From positions 1 to 64,000 of the forward strand of contig NZ_JOEY01000005.1 of the NCBI RefSeq assembly GCF_000718165.1: DNA of 64,000 nt. Reading direction: 5' to 3'. The position numbers and the translations under genes were made by a program. Positions 28,597 through 37,539 of this stretch are shown in pieces. The number at the start of each line of letters is the position of its first letter. The stretch's first letter is position 1. The notes under the pieces were generated by a model. The model ran no database searches, was not told the DNA's origin, and saw only the letters and a program-made list of their open reading frames with translations. The stretch is from Streptomyces fulvoviolaceus. Lineage in GTDB: Bacteria; Actinomycetota; Actinomycetes; Streptomycetales; Streptomycetaceae.

Positions 28597-28627
28597 GTCA
28601 CAGACCTGTCACAGGGGTCTGTGACAG
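28597..28627. promoter_or_regulatory. Likely AfsQ1-binding site in the sigQ-afsQ1 spacer
   Basis: GTCAC-agacct-GTCAC is a direct repeat with 11-base periodicity, the arrangement known for AfsQ1 boxes (GTNAC, six bases, GTNAC-like). Its second half also forms a perfect inverted repeat CTGTCACAG-gggt-CTGTGACAG (28606-28627). The site lies 108 bases upstream of the sigQ start and about 125 before afsQ1. Confidence 0.75.
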
Positions 28628-28752
28628 CGGCCGCACAGCGGACCCACGGATGGGTGCCGTAGGGACGGACGCAGGCACGTACATGGGCGGTTGCACGGGC
28701 CGACCTGCCTCACAGGTCGAACACCACCCCCTCCATGGGCCAGAATGAGCCC

Positions 28753-29430
28753 GTGCCTTCCCTGTTGCTGATCGAGGACGACGACGCCATCCGTACGGCC
28801 CTGGAGCTGAGCCTTACGCGCCAGGGTCACCGGGTTGCCACCGCTGCCACCGGCGAGGACGGCCTGAAGCTGCTGCGTGAGCAGCGGCCGGACCTGATCG
28901 TGCTGGACGTGATGCTGCCCGGTATCGACGGGTTCGAGGTGTGCCGGCGCATCCGGCGCACGGACCAGTTGCCGATCATTCTGCTGACCGCGCGCAGCGA
29001 CGACATCGACATCGTCGTCGGGCTGGAGTCCGGCGCGGACGACTATGTCGTCAAACCCGTGCAGGGGCGGGTGCTCGACGCCCGGATCCGGGCCGTGCTC
29101 CGGCGCGGGGAGCGGGAGTCGAACGACGCGGCGGCCTTCGGCTCGCTCGTCATCGACCGCGCGGCGATGACCGTGACGAAGAACGGCGAGGACCTGCAGC
29201 TCACCCCGACCGAGCTGCGGCTCCTCCTGGAGCTGAGCCGGCGGCCGGGCCAGGCGCTGTCCCGGCAGCAGTTGCTGCGACTGGTGTGGGAGCACGACTA
29301 CCTCGGTGACTCGCGGCTGGTGGACGCGTGTGTCCAGCGGCTGCGCGCCAAGGTCGAGGACGTGCCGTCGTCCCCGACGCTGATCCGTACCGTCCGTGGC
29401 GTGGGCTACCGGCTGGACACGCCTCAGTGA
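28753..29430 (+). CDS. afsQ1: Response regulator AfsQ1
   Basis: The 225-residue OmpR-type regulator begins VPSLLLIEDDDAIRTALE, has the phospho-acceptor aspartate in LIVLDVMLPGIDGFEVCRR (about residue 52), the conserved lysine in DDYVVKPVQGR, and a winged-helix C-terminus (LTPTELRLLLEL and RTVRGVGYRL). I chose GTG 28753 since it yields the standard length and starts exactly at the receiver domain. It shares four bases with afsQ2 (GTGA). Known homologues respond to nitrogen status and regulate antibiotic cluster activators and nitrogen genes. Confidence 0.95.
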   Translation: MPSLLLIEDDDAIRTALELSLTRQGHRVATAATGEDGLKLLREQRPDLIVLDVMLPGIDGFEVCRRIRRTDQLPIILLTARSDDIDIVVGLESGADDYVVKPVQGRVLDARIRAVLRRGERESNDAAAFGSLVIDRAAMTVTKNGEDLQLTPTELRLLLELSRRPGQALSRQQLLRLVWEHDYLGDSRLVDACVQRLRAKVEDVPSSPTLIRTVRGVGYRLDTPQ

Positions 29431-30992
29431 CCGAAGCACAAGGGGGGCTCCGCGGCTGGTTCGCGGAGCGTAAGGGAGTGTGGTCGCGGCTGCGGTTCAC
29501 CAGTCTGCGACTGCGTCTCGTGGTCGTCTTCGGGCTCGTCGCCCTCACCGCCGCGGTGTCCGCGTCCGGGATCGCCTACTGGCTCAACCGCGAGGCCGTG
29601 CTCACCCGTACCCAGGACGCGGTGCTGCGCGACTTCCAGCAGGAGATGCAGAACCGCGCGGGCGCGCTGCCCGAGACCCCGACGCAGGACGAACTCCAGC
29701 AGGCCGCGGGTCAGATGGCCAACAGCAGCCAGCGCTTCAGCGTGCTGCTCGTCTCCGCGGACGCGAACGGCAAGGCGGTCTACGGCAACTCCGGCGGCCT
29801 GGACGGCTTCACGCTGCAGGACGTGCCAGGGTCGTTGCGCGAGGCGGTGAACGAGAAGCAGAAGGTCGACTCGGCCAACAAGTCCGCCTTCCACCTGTAC
29901 TGGCAGCGGATCGTCGACCACGACACCCCGTATCTCGTGGCCGGCACGAAGGTGATCGGCGGCGGCCCGACCGGCTACATGCTCAAGTCGCTGGAGCCGG
30001 AGGAGAAGGACCTCAACTCCCTTGCCTGGTCGCTCGGTATCGCCACCGGCCTCGCGCTGATCGGCTCCGCGCTGCTCGCGCAGGCCGCCGCGACGACCGT
30101 ACTGAAGCCGGTGCACCGGCTCGGGGTGGCCGCGCGCAGGCTCGGCGAGGGCAAGCTGGACACCCGCCTCAGGGTGTCCGGGACCGACGAACTCGCGGAC
30201 CTGTCAAGGACGTTCAACTACGCGGCCGAGGCGCTGGAGAAACGGGTCGACGACATGGCCTCACGGGACGAGGCGTCCCGGCGGTTCGTGGCGGACATGA
30301 GCCATGAACTCCGTACGCCACTCACCGCGATCACCGCCGTGACGGAGATCCTGGAGGAGGAGCTGGAGGCGGAGTCCGGGTCGATGGACCCGATGATCGA
30401 GCCCGCCGTACGGCTGGTGGTCAGCGAGACCCGTCGGCTCAACGACCTCGTCGAAAACCTCATGGAGGTCACCCGCTTCGACGCGGGCACCGCGCGGCTC
30501 GTCCTGGACGACGTCGACGTCGCCGACCAGATCACCGCGTGCATGGACGCGCGGGCCTGGCTGGACGCGGTCGACCTGGACGCCGAGCGCGGCATCCACG
30601 CCCGTCTGGACCCACGCCGCCTGGACGTCATACTGGCCAACCTCGTCGGCAACGCGCTCAAGCACGGGGGGTCGCCGGTGCGGGTCAGGGTGGGTGGCGC
30701 GGCCGACGAGGTCGTCATCGAGGTGCGCGACCACGGCCCCGGCATCCCCGAGGACGTCCTCCCGCACGTCTTCGACCGCTTCTACAAGGCGAGCGCGTCC
30801 CGCCCCCGCTCCGAGGGCAGCGGGCTCGGCCTCTCCATCGCCCTGGAGAACGCCCACATCCACGGCGGCGAGATCACCGCCGCCAACTCCCCGGAGGGCG
30901 GCGCGGTGTTCACGCTGCGGCTGCCGCGGGACGTGTCGGACCTGGTGGACGAGGCCGACGACAAGGGTCGGAAGGGCAAGGGGGACGCCTGA
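29427..30992 (+). CDS. afsQ2: Sensor histidine kinase AfsQ2
   Basis: The 521-residue kinase has a first membrane helix around residues 22-45 (LVVVFGLVALTAAVSAS), an outer sensing domain of ~150 residues, a second helix near residue 205, and a HAMP linker. The phospho-accepting histidine lies in FVADMSHELRTPLTAI; the N box is NLVGNALKHGG and the G boxes are DHGPGIPED and GSGLGLSIALENAH. It phosphorylates AfsQ1. The GTG start overlaps the afsQ1 stop, and its own stop overlaps the start of the lipoprotein gene, so the three are translationally coupled. Confidence 0.94.
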   Translation: MTEAQGGLRGWFAERKGVWSRLRFTSLRLRLVVVFGLVALTAAVSASGIAYWLNREAVLTRTQDAVLRDFQQEMQNRAGALPETPTQDELQQAAGQMANSSQRFSVLLVSADANGKAVYGNSGGLDGFTLQDVPGSLREAVNEKQKVDSANKSAFHLYWQRIVDHDTPYLVAGTKVIGGGPTGYMLKSLEPEEKDLNSLAWSLGIATGLALIGSALLAQAAATTVLKPVHRLGVAARRLGEGKLDTRLRVSGTDELADLSRTFNYAAEALEKRVDDMASRDEASRRFVADMSHELRTPLTAITAVTEILEEELEAESGSMDPMIEPAVRLVVSETRRLNDLVENLMEVTRFDAGTARLVLDDVDVADQITACMDARAWLDAVDLDAERGIHARLDPRRLDVILANLVGNALKHGGSPVRVRVGGAADEVVIEVRDHGPGIPEDVLPHVFDRFYKASASRPRSEGSGLGLSIALENAHIHGGEITAANSPEGGAVFTLRLPRDVSDLVDEADDKGRKGKGDA

Positions 30993-31591
30993 TGAACGTA
31001 CGCCGCCTGCTGGCGCTCCCCGTGCTCGCCGCGCTGCTCACCGGGTGCGGCATCCGGGCCACCGAGGTGCCGACGGACTTCGGCCCCGCGCCCTCCCGGG
31101 TGCGCTGCTCGCTGTCCGAGCCGGAGGTCTCCACGCAGGCCTCGCGCGGGCTGCCGGTGCAGGTGTTCCTGCTGTGCGGCTCGTCGCTGGTGGCCGTCGA
31201 CCGGACCGTGCGCGTCGCGGACGGTACGGCGGACTCCGAGCGGCGCGTCCTGGTGGCCCAGGGGCTGCTGGACCAGCTCGCGGAGTCGCCGTCGGCCGCC
31301 GAGAAGGAGGCGGGCTACTCGACGTACGTGCGCGGCGGCATGAACGTGAGCGGGCCGCGCCCCGGGGACCCCGAGGACACGCTGCGGCTGAGCACCTCGC
31401 CCGGGGACCTGTCCTCCTACGCGCTCGCCCAGATCGTCTGCACCTTCTCCGACTCGGCGGCCGCCGAGGGCGACGGCTCCGTCATCCTCGGCGGGCCGGA
31501 CATCACCCCGCTGCGCAGCTACGAGTGCACGGACGAGGTCCGCTCCGACCCCGACAAGCGGCCGTCGTCGAGCGAGGTGGCGGGCGGCTGA
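30992..31591 (+). CDS. afsQ3: Lipoprotein of the afsQ operon
   Basis: The 199-residue product has a lipoprotein signal peptide with lipobox LLTGCGIRA, so it should be anchored on the outer membrane face. The mature part has three or four cysteines (RVRCSLSE, FLLCGSS, QIVCTFS, SYECTDE) that could pair, and the VLVAQGLLDQLAESPSAAEKEAGYSTYV region resembles the GerMN-like or sensor lipoprotein domain near AfsQ2. It overlaps afsQ2 as ATGA. In S. coelicolor the equivalent gene is sometimes called afsQ3, and a role in signal sensing by AfsQ2 is a reasonable inference. Confidence 0.85.
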   Translation: MNVRRLLALPVLAALLTGCGIRATEVPTDFGPAPSRVRCSLSEPEVSTQASRGLPVQVFLLCGSSLVAVDRTVRVADGTADSERRVLVAQGLLDQLAESPSAAEKEAGYSTYVRGGMNVSGPRPGDPEDTLRLSTSPGDLSSYALAQIVCTFSDSAAAEGDGSVILGGPDITPLRSYECTDEVRSDPDKRPSSSEVAGG

Positions 31592-31673
31592 CGCACGGGT
31601 GTGGCGAAAGCCTCATCGAGGTGTCGGGAGGTGAGCCGGAACCGATCGTGCCGGTGGCCGCGTCTAGGGGGTC

Positions 31674-32225
31674 GTGCAGCGTCAAGGTTCCGTCGGCGGC
31701 AGCGCCGCGATCCGCATCCGTGTGACAGGAGGTGTCCTCCTCGTCGCACACCTCGCGTTCGTCGCCTGGTTCACGCTGCGTCCACTGGACGTCCCCTGGG
31801 TGGTGCCCGCCAATCTGCATCCGCTGGCCGGCATCCGCGCCGACCTGGCGCTCGGGTGGCCCGAGGCGGCCCGGCGCATCGGTGAGGGGTTCGCGCTGCT
31901 CGCGCCGCTCGGCGCCCTGCTCCCGATGGCCCACGGCAGGCTCGCCGCCTCCCCGCTGGGCTCGCTCCTGCGGACGACCGCTGCCGGCGCCCTGGTCTCG
32001 CTGGCCATCGAGCTCCTGCAGACCGGCGTGCCCGGTCAGGTCGTCGACATCGACTCCCTGCTCCTCAACACGGTGGGCGTGGCCCTCGCGCACGCGGTCT
32101 GCGTGCCCGCCGCCCGCGTCTGGCTCCGCCGCAGGACCTACCGCCGGCTGCGCACCACCGTCCGCCAGGAGGACCCGGCTCAGGGTCGGACCCCGACGAT
32201 TCCCAGGGTCGGGATCGCACCGTAG
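31674..32225 (+). CDS. VanZ family membrane protein
   Basis: The 183-residue protein has four to five transmembrane helices with the VanZ-like pattern: FTLRPLDVPWVVPANLHPL after helix one and IELLQTGVPGQVVDIDSLLL, where conserved acidic residues and ExxQ...R/D.xDxxxN occur. VanZ proteins give low-level resistance to teicoplanin or act in other envelope processes; the role here is unknown. The GTG start follows a weak GGGGG ribosome site. It is preceded by the afsQ lipoprotein and followed by a PspC gene. Confidence 0.8.
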   Translation: MQRQGSVGGSAAIRIRVTGGVLLVAHLAFVAWFTLRPLDVPWVVPANLHPLAGIRADLALGWPEAARRIGEGFALLAPLGALLPMAHGRLAASPLGSLLRTTAAGALVSLAIELLQTGVPGQVVDIDSLLLNTVGVALAHAVCVPAARVWLRRRTYRRLRTTVRQEDPAQGRTPTIPRVGIAP

Positions 32226-32318
32226 AGCGACGCTTTGTTCCCTTCGTCTCCGTAGCGTTGAAGACAGATGAGGCAGCCACACGGGAGGCCTCACCCTGAC
32301 GCTCACGAAGGAGCCGCA

Positions 32319-32522
32319 ATGTCCCGCCTTGCCCGCCCCACCAACGGCCGCATGATCGGCGGAGTGTGTGCCGCGCTGGCACGGCGCTTCGGCACCTCCG
32401 CCACCACGATGCGAGTGATCTTCGTCGTCTCGTGCCTGCTGCCGGGCCCGCAGTTCCTGCTCTACATCGCGCTGTGGATCCTGTTCCCCTCCGAGGAGAA
32501 GACGGCACAGACGGCCTGGTAA
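32319..32522 (+). CDS. PspC domain membrane protein (67 aa)
   Basis: The small protein is a lone PspC domain: MSRLARPTNGRMIGGVCAAL, an amphipathic segment (ARRFGTSATTMRVIFV), and a hydrophobic end with ALWILFPSEE. I start at the ATG at 32319, which follows GAAGGAGCCGCA. PspC domains take part in phage-shock or envelope-stress responses and membrane signalling. A strong bidirectional terminator follows. Confidence 0.88.
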   Translation: MSRLARPTNGRMIGGVCAALARRFGTSATTMRVIFVVSCLLPGPQFLLYIALWILFPSEEKTAQTAW

Positions 32523-32540
32523 GCGCCCGGTTACGCGTAC

Positions 32541-32584
32541 GCCGGTGGGGCGCACCCCGTGTCCAAGGGGTGCGCCCCACCGGC
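32541..32584. terminator. Bidirectional terminator
   Basis: An 18-bp perfect stem (GCCGGTGGGGCGCACCCC and its complement) has an 8-base loop. It lies between the convergent PspC gene and the small secreted protein gene. Confidence 0.9.
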
Positions 32585-32605
32585 GCGTGCTTCAGACGGC
32601 GGGCG

Positions 32606-32959
32606 TCAGCCGAGCGGAACGCCGTTCACGGGCAGGCCGTGCGTGGGCAGACCCTGCACCGGCAGACCGCCGAGCAGACCGGCGACCGGTGCGGTCGGGC
32701 CCTCGGCGAGCACCTTCTGGGCGACCGGCTGCGCGGCGGCCAGGCTGGTGGTGAGGGCCGGCTGGGCCTGCGCCACCGCCTCGCCGGCACCCGGGAGCGC
32801 CTGGGCGAGGTTCTCCGCCGGGAGGCCCTGGGTGACGGTGCCGAGCGCCTGGGTGGCGTCCGGCACGGCCGGGGCGGCGTTCGCGGCACCCGCACCGGTG
32901 GCGGCGAAGGCGGCACCGAGAGCGGCGACACCGAGGGTCTTGGCAGCAGACTGCTTCAT
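32606..32959 (-). CDS. Small secreted Ala/Pro/Leu-rich protein
   Basis: The 117-residue product has a signal peptide (KTLGVAALGAAFAATGAGAA, then NAAPAV). The mature chain is rich in Ala, Gln, Pro and Leu and ends in short repeats (LPVQGLPTHGLPVNGVPLG). The ATG follows CGAGGACGC. It resembles the gene at 26029-26424 in size, export and composition. I do not recognise the function. Confidence 0.7.
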   Translation of the reverse strand: MKQSAAKTLGVAALGAAFAATGAGAANAAPAVPDATQALGTVTQGLPAENLAQALPGAGEAVAQAQPALTTSLAAAQPVAQKVLAEGPTAPVAGLLGGLPVQGLPTHGLPVNGVPLG

Positions 32960-33098
32960 GAAATGCGTCCTCGAAATGGGGTGACGGGGATGTGAGCGGT
33001 CCACGACCGTAAACATGTGCAGGTCCCCGCCGCAAACATCGAAATGCGGACGGATTGTGAATACCCGTCCGCATTCCATAACCGCCACCCCGACCGAA

Positions 33099-34262
33099 TC
33101 AGCCTTCCGAATCCACAGAACCGCTGGTGGAAGCGGTTTGCTGGAACAGCCATTCGGACTTCAGCTCGGCATATCCAGGCTTGATGACGTCATTGATCAT
33201 CGCCAGTCGTTCATCGAAAGGAATGAACGCTGATTTCATCGCATTGACGGAGAACCACTGGAGATCTTCGAGCGTGTAACCGAACGCCTCGACAAGGTGC
33301 TCGAATTCCCGGCTCATGCTGGTCCCGGACATCAGCCGGTTGTCGGTGTTCACGGTCGCCCGGAAGTGCAGCCGCCGCAGCAGCCCGATCGGGTGCTCGG
33401 CGTACGAGGATGCCGCCCCGGTCTGGAGGTTGGAACTGGGGCACAGCTCGAGCGGGATGCGCTTGTCCCGTACGTACGAGGCGAGCCGGCCGAGCTTGAC
33501 CGAGCCGTCCTCGTGGACCTGGATGTCGTCGATGATGCGCACGCCGTGCCCCAGCCGGTCGGCGCCGCACCACTGCAGGGCCTGCCAGATGGACGGCAGC
33601 CCGAAGGCCTCGCCGGCGTGGATGGTGAAGTGGTTGTTCTCGCGCTTGAGGTACTCGAACGCGTCGAGGTGCCGGGTGGGCGGGTAACCGGCCTCGGCGC
33701 CCGCGATGTCGAAGCCGACGACACCCAGGTCCCGGTAGCGGTTGGCCAGTTCGGCGATCTCCAGGGCGCGGGCCGCGTGCCGCATGGCGGTGAGCAGGGC
33801 ACCGACGCGGATGCGCTGGCCGTTCTCCCGCGCACGCCGCTCGCCTTCCCGGAAGCCCTCGTTGACGGCCTCGACGACCTCTTCGAGGGCCAGGCCCTTT
33901 TCGAGGTGCTGCTCGGGGGCGTACCGCACCTCGGCGTAGACGACGCCGTCCTCGGCGAGGTCCTCGGCGCACTCGGCGGCGACCCGGACGAGGGCGTCGC
34001 GGGTCTGCATGACGCCGACGGTGTGGGAGAAGGTCTCCAAGTACCGTTCCAGGGAACCGGAGTCGGCGGCTTCACGGAACCAGACGCCGAGCTTGTCCGG
34101 GTCGTTGTCGGGGAGCTGGGAGTAGCCCGTCTCGCGGGCCAGGTCGACGATCGTGCCGGGGCGCAGCCCGCCGTCGAGGTGGTCGTGCAGCAGAACCTTG
34201 GGCGCCCGGCGGATCTGGTCCGAGCTCGGGGAGGCCCCCGTCCGGTCAGTCTGGCTCGTCAT
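33099..34262 (-). CDS. add: Adenosine deaminase
   Basis: The 387-residue enzyme deaminates adenosine and deoxyadenosine to inosine and deoxyinosine. Zinc and substrate residues are seen in [15 protein letters not shown] (about residue 25), [13 protein letters not shown], and [12 protein letters not shown]; the late [12 protein letters not shown] replaces the more usual NTDDP. Products feed the purine phosphorylase encoded 17 kb away. The ATG has no ribosome site; TAGAGT lies six bases before it, which fits a leaderless mRNA. The nucleoside palindrome sits directly upstream of that box. Confidence 0.94.
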   Translation of the reverse strand: MTSQTDRTGASPSSDQIRRAPKVLLHDHLDGGLRPGTIVDLARETGYSQLPDNDPDKLGVWFREAADSGSLERYLETFSHTVGVMQTRDALVRVAAECAEDLAEDGVVYAEVRYAPEQHLEKGLALEEVVEAVNEGFREGERRARENGQRIRVGALLTAMRHAARALEIAELANRYRDLGVVGFDIAGAEAGYPPTRHLDAFEYLKRENNHFTIHAGEAFGLPSIWQALQWCGADRLGHGVRIIDDIQVHEDGSVKLGRLASYVRDKRIPLELCPSSNLQTGAASSYAEHPIGLLRRLHFRATVNTDNRLMSGTSMSREFEHLVEAFGYTLEDLQWFSVNAMKSAFIPFDERLAMINDVIKPGYAELKSEWLFQQTASTSGSVDSEG

Positions 34263-34278
34263 TCACGCACTCTAACGC

Positions 34279-34290
34279 CTACGCGCGTAG
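34279..34290. promoter_or_regulatory. Nucleoside-regulon operator CTACGCGCGTAG (add)
   Basis: A perfect palindrome lies 17 bases before the add start. On the minus strand it is followed after four bases by TAGAGT, the likely -10 box, so binding would cover the promoter core. Confidence 0.82.
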
Positions 34291-34375
34291 ATCGCCTGTT
34301 GTACGAATCCGTCGATACGTAATGGTGACCGCCCCGCCCGATGTCGTACACCCACGCTTCTGACACTGTTCTGTC

Positions 34376-35128
34376 ATGGCACAGCAAGCGACGCCGGTTC
34401 GCAGGGCCCGACTGGGCAGGACACTCGGCCCGGAGCCGGCGGCGGTGAGCGGGGTGGTGCTGCTGCTCCCCGGCGGCGACGAGACCTCCACGCGTAAGCC
34501 GTCCGCTCTGGGGACGTCGGCCATCCGGGCGTTGGGACGTCGGCTGGCCCGGGCGGGCAGCGAGGAGGGCCTGGCCACGCATGTCGTGCACTACCGGTAT
34601 CGCGGGTGGAACGGCAGTGAGGCGCATCTGGCGCACGATGCGTCATGGGCCGCGGACGAGGTCGTACGACGCTATGGAGACGTTCCCGTGTGTCTGGTCG
34701 GCGTCGACATGGGCGGACGGGCGGCGCTGCGCGCCGGTGGGCACGAGGCCGTCAACTCCGTGGTCGCCATTGCCCCTTGGCTGCCGGAGGAGGATGTGGC
34801 CGCACCGCCCGAACCGGTGAAGCAGCTTGTGGGGCGGCGGGTGCTGGTGGTGCACGGGACCAATGACGAGCGTACGGATCCGGAGTTGTCGTTTCGGCTG
34901 GCCACTCGGGCGAAGAAGGCGAACCGGGAGGTGTGCCGGTTCGAAGTGCACTCCGATGGACACGGATTGCACCAGCACCGTGGTGAAGTCATCGCTCTTG
35001 CCGAGGACTTCGTGATGGGGGCGTTGTTCGGGCGCGCGTTGTCCCGGCCTGTCGAGGATGCGTTGGCGGCTCCGCCGCCTTTGGGGTTGCGGATGCCGCT
35101 TGCCTCCGGCTTCGGGCGTCGACGGTAG
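34376..35128 (+). CDS. Alpha/beta hydrolase fold protein
   Basis: The 250-residue protein has the central hydrolase elbow as CLVGVDMGGRAAL, in which the usual GxSxG serine is aspartate. A catalytic-acid candidate lies in VLVVHGTNDERTDP and a histidine in SDGHGLHQHRGEV. An aspartate nucleophile is known from haloalkane dehalogenases and epoxide hydrolases; otherwise the protein may have lost hydrolase activity. The substrate is unknown. It is divergent from add, with an ATG at 34376 and no good ribosome site. Confidence 0.75.
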   Translation: MAQQATPVRRARLGRTLGPEPAAVSGVVLLLPGGDETSTRKPSALGTSAIRALGRRLARAGSEEGLATHVVHYRYRGWNGSEAHLAHDASWAADEVVRRYGDVPVCLVGVDMGGRAALRAGGHEAVNSVVAIAPWLPEEDVAAPPEPVKQLVGRRVLVVHGTNDERTDPELSFRLATRAKKANREVCRFEVHSDGHGLHQHRGEVIALAEDFVMGALFGRALSRPVEDALAAPPPLGLRMPLASGFGRRR

Positions 35129-35173
35129 GTCCGGGGGCTTTGGGTTGGGTTCGGGCTGCGGGTGGGTGGGGGC

Positions 35174-35223
35174 TTGTCGCGCCCACGCGGCGGAGCCGCA
35201 CATCGATACAGCCTCGCGCCCCT
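35174..35223 (+). repeat. Short dispersed intergenic repeat (GCGGAGCCGC family)
   Basis: CTTGTCGCGCCCACGCGGCG continues into GAGCCGCACATCGATACAGC and CTCGCGCCCCTGG. It is closest to the copies near 51745 and 55370, which share the ATCGA-ACA spacer. It lies between two convergent genes. Confidence 0.7.
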
Positions 35224-35235
35224 GGGGACGCGCCC

Positions 35236-36189
35236 CTAGGTAGGCAGCAGGTTCCCCCTTCTCGAGAGCAGGAACTTCTTGAAGGCGGCCACCGGGGGTG
35301 TGTCCGGGTGGCCGTCCAGCCAGGCCACGCCGATCTCGCGTGCCGCCTTTGGGGCCGTGACCGTCAGCTCCACAACTCCCGGGCGGGGGAAGGCGGGTGG
35401 GGGAAGGAGCGCGACCCCCAGCCCTGCCGCCACCAGGCCCCGCAACGTCTCCGCCTCCTCTCCCTCGAAGGCGATGCGGGGTTTGAAGCCGGCCTCCTTG
35501 CAGAGGTCGTCGGTGATGCGGCGGAGGCCGTAGCCGGGTTCGAGGGTGACGAAGGCTTCGTCGGCGGCCTCGGCCAGGCGGATGCGGCGGCGGGTGGCGA
35601 GGGGGTGGTCGGTGGGGACGACCAGGCGGAGTTTCTGTTCGTCGAGGCGGCGGGCCACGAGGTCGGGGGCGTCCGGGACCGGGGAGGTGAGGCAGAGGTC
35701 GAGCTCGCCTGCGCGGAGCTTCTCCAGCATCGCCTCGCCGTAGTTCTGGACGAGGCTGAAGCGGACGCGGGGGTGGTCGACGCGGAAGGCCTGGATGAGG
35801 CCCGGGACCGTCTCCGCGCCCATGGTGTGCAGGAAGCCGAAGGCGACCTTGCCGGTGGCGGGGTCGGCGTCGGCGCGGACCTCGTCGGCGGCACGCTCGA
35901 TCTCGGCGAGGGCGCGTTCCACGGAGCCGAGGAAGGTGCGTCCGGCGGGAGTGAGGGAGACGGTGCGGCCGATGCGGGCGAACAGGTCGACGCCGAGATC
36001 CTGTTCGAGGCGGACCATGGCGCGGGACAGGGTGGACTGCGGGACGTCCATCTCCTGCGCGGCACGGGTGACGTGCTCGGTGCGGGCGACACCGGCGAAG
36101 TAGGCGAGCCGCGGGGCCAGCAACATCACCATGTCTTCTGTGTCACTGGATGGTGACAGGCGAGGCTGTGAGCTGTGTTGATGCACCAT
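35236..36189 (-). CDS. LysR-family transcriptional regulator
   Basis: The 317-residue protein has an N-terminal LysR helix-turn-helix (TRAAQEMDVPQSTLSRAMVR, then LEQDLGVDLFARIGRTVSLT) and a type-2 periplasmic-like effector domain (VAFGFLHTMGAETVPGLI and GLGVALLPPPAF). I start at ATG 36189; an ATG at 36141 (MVMLLAPRLAYF) is also possible. It is divergent from the MFS transporter gene with a 63-base spacer, a layout that suggests it controls that exporter. Confidence 0.88.
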   Translation of the reverse strand: MVHQHSSQPRLSPSSDTEDMVMLLAPRLAYFAGVARTEHVTRAAQEMDVPQSTLSRAMVRLEQDLGVDLFARIGRTVSLTPAGRTFLGSVERALAEIERAADEVRADADPATGKVAFGFLHTMGAETVPGLIQAFRVDHPRVRFSLVQNYGEAMLEKLRAGELDLCLTSPVPDAPDLVARRLDEQKLRLVVPTDHPLATRRRIRLAEAADEAFVTLEPGYGLRRITDDLCKEAGFKPRIAFEGEEAETLRGLVAAGLGVALLPPPAFPRPGVVELTVTAPKAAREIGVAWLDGHPDTPPVAAFKKFLLSRRGNLLPT

Positions 36190-36252
36190 GGGAACGATTA
36201 TGGCGAATCCATGCATTGGACGGATGACCAGGGGCGTACGTAGTTTCGTGGC

Positions 36253-37530
36253 ATGTCTCCCGCCAGTACCGGGGCGTCCACGATCGTGGGCGCCGCATCG
36301 TCTGTTCCTGCCTCCGACTCCCGTATGGCCCCGGGCGGGCCCGGCTACCGCCGGATGAGCTTCGCCCTCTTCCTCGCCGGTGTCGCGACCTTCGCGCTCC
36401 TGTACTCCACGCAGGCCCTTCTCCCGCTGATCTCCGGCGAGTTCGGGGTGGCGGCGAGCGAGGCGAGCTGGACGGTGGCGGCGGCGACCGGTGGACTGGC
36501 GCTCTTCGTGCTGCCGATGAGCGCCCTGTCGGAGCGCTTCGGCCGCCGTACGGTGATGACGGCCTCGCTGGCGGTCGCGGTGACGGTCGGCCTGCTGGTC
36601 CCCTTCGCTCCGTCGCTGCCGGCCCTGGTCGCGCTGCGGGCGGTGCAGGGTGCGGCGCTGGCGGGTCTTCCCGCCTCCGCGACGGCGTATCTGGCGGAGG
36701 AGGTCCGCCCGAAGGCCCTGGTCACGGCGATCGGTCTGTTCGTCGCGGGCAACAGCGTCGGCGGGATGAGCGGCCGGGTCATCACCGGGTGGGTCGCGCA
36801 GGAGTGGGGCTGGCGGGTCGCCGTCGCGGTGATCGGCGTGCTCGCGGTGGCGTGCGCGGTGGCCTTCCGGCTGCTGCTGCCGGCTCCGCGTCACTTCAGG
36901 ACGGGCTCGCTGCGGCCGCGGGTGCTGCTCCACACGGTCCGCGAGCACCTCGCGAACCCGCTGCTGTGCCGGCTGTACGCCATCGGCGCCCTGTTCATGA
37001 CGGTCTTCGGCGGCGTCTACACGGTCATCGGCTACCGGCTGACCGAGGCCCCCTTCGGGCTCCCCCAGGGCATCATCGGCTCGATCTTCCTGGTCTACCT
37101 CGTGGGCACGGTGTCGGCGTCCACCGCCGGGCGCCTGGTGGGCCGCCTCGGCCGCCGGGGCGCGCTGTACGCGGCGGGCGGTACGACGGCGACGGGCCTG
37201 GTGTTGTCCCTGGCGGACTCGCTCCCCTTGGTCCTGCTGGGCCTGGTCCTCATCACCGGCGGGTTCTTCGCGGGGCACGCGGTGGCGTCCTCGGCGGTCA
37301 GCAAGACGGCGACGACGGGGCGGGCGCAGGCCTCGGCGCTGTACCAGTCCGCGTACTACGTCGGGTCGAGCGCGGGCAGCACGGTGGGGGCGGTCGCGTT
37401 CCACGCGGGTGGTTGGGGCGGGACGGTGAGCGTCGGCCTGCTGGCGGTGCTGGGCGTCGTGACGATCACCGTCTTCGGGACGCGTGCGGCACGGGTCGCG
37501 GCGCGGCGGAACCCTGTGCCGGTCCACTGA
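36253..37530 (+). CDS. MFS transporter
   Basis: The 425-residue protein has twelve predicted helices. The A motif between helices 2 and 3 appears as SALSERFGRRTVMTASL, and RAVQGAALAGLPASA marks helix 4. The related sequence LVGRLGRRGALYAAGG recurs in the second half, as expected. It resembles YnfM-type drug or metabolite exporters. The N-terminal ~30 residues are disordered. It is divergent from a LysR regulator that probably controls it. The substrate is unknown. Confidence 0.87.
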   Translation: MSPASTGASTIVGAASSVPASDSRMAPGGPGYRRMSFALFLAGVATFALLYSTQALLPLISGEFGVAASEASWTVAAATGGLALFVLPMSALSERFGRRTVMTASLAVAVTVGLLVPFAPSLPALVALRAVQGAALAGLPASATAYLAEEVRPKALVTAIGLFVAGNSVGGMSGRVITGWVAQEWGWRVAVAVIGVLAVACAVAFRLLLPAPRHFRTGSLRPRVLLHTVREHLANPLLCRLYAIGALFMTVFGGVYTVIGYRLTEAPFGLPQGIIGSIFLVYLVGTVSASTAGRLVGRLGRRGALYAAGGTTATGLVLSLADSLPLVLLGLVLITGGFFAGHAVASSAVSKTATTGRAQASALYQSAYYVGSSAGSTVGAVAFHAGGWGGTVSVGLLAVLGVVTITVFGTRAARVAARRNPVPVH

Positions 37531-37539
37531 CGTCTTCTT

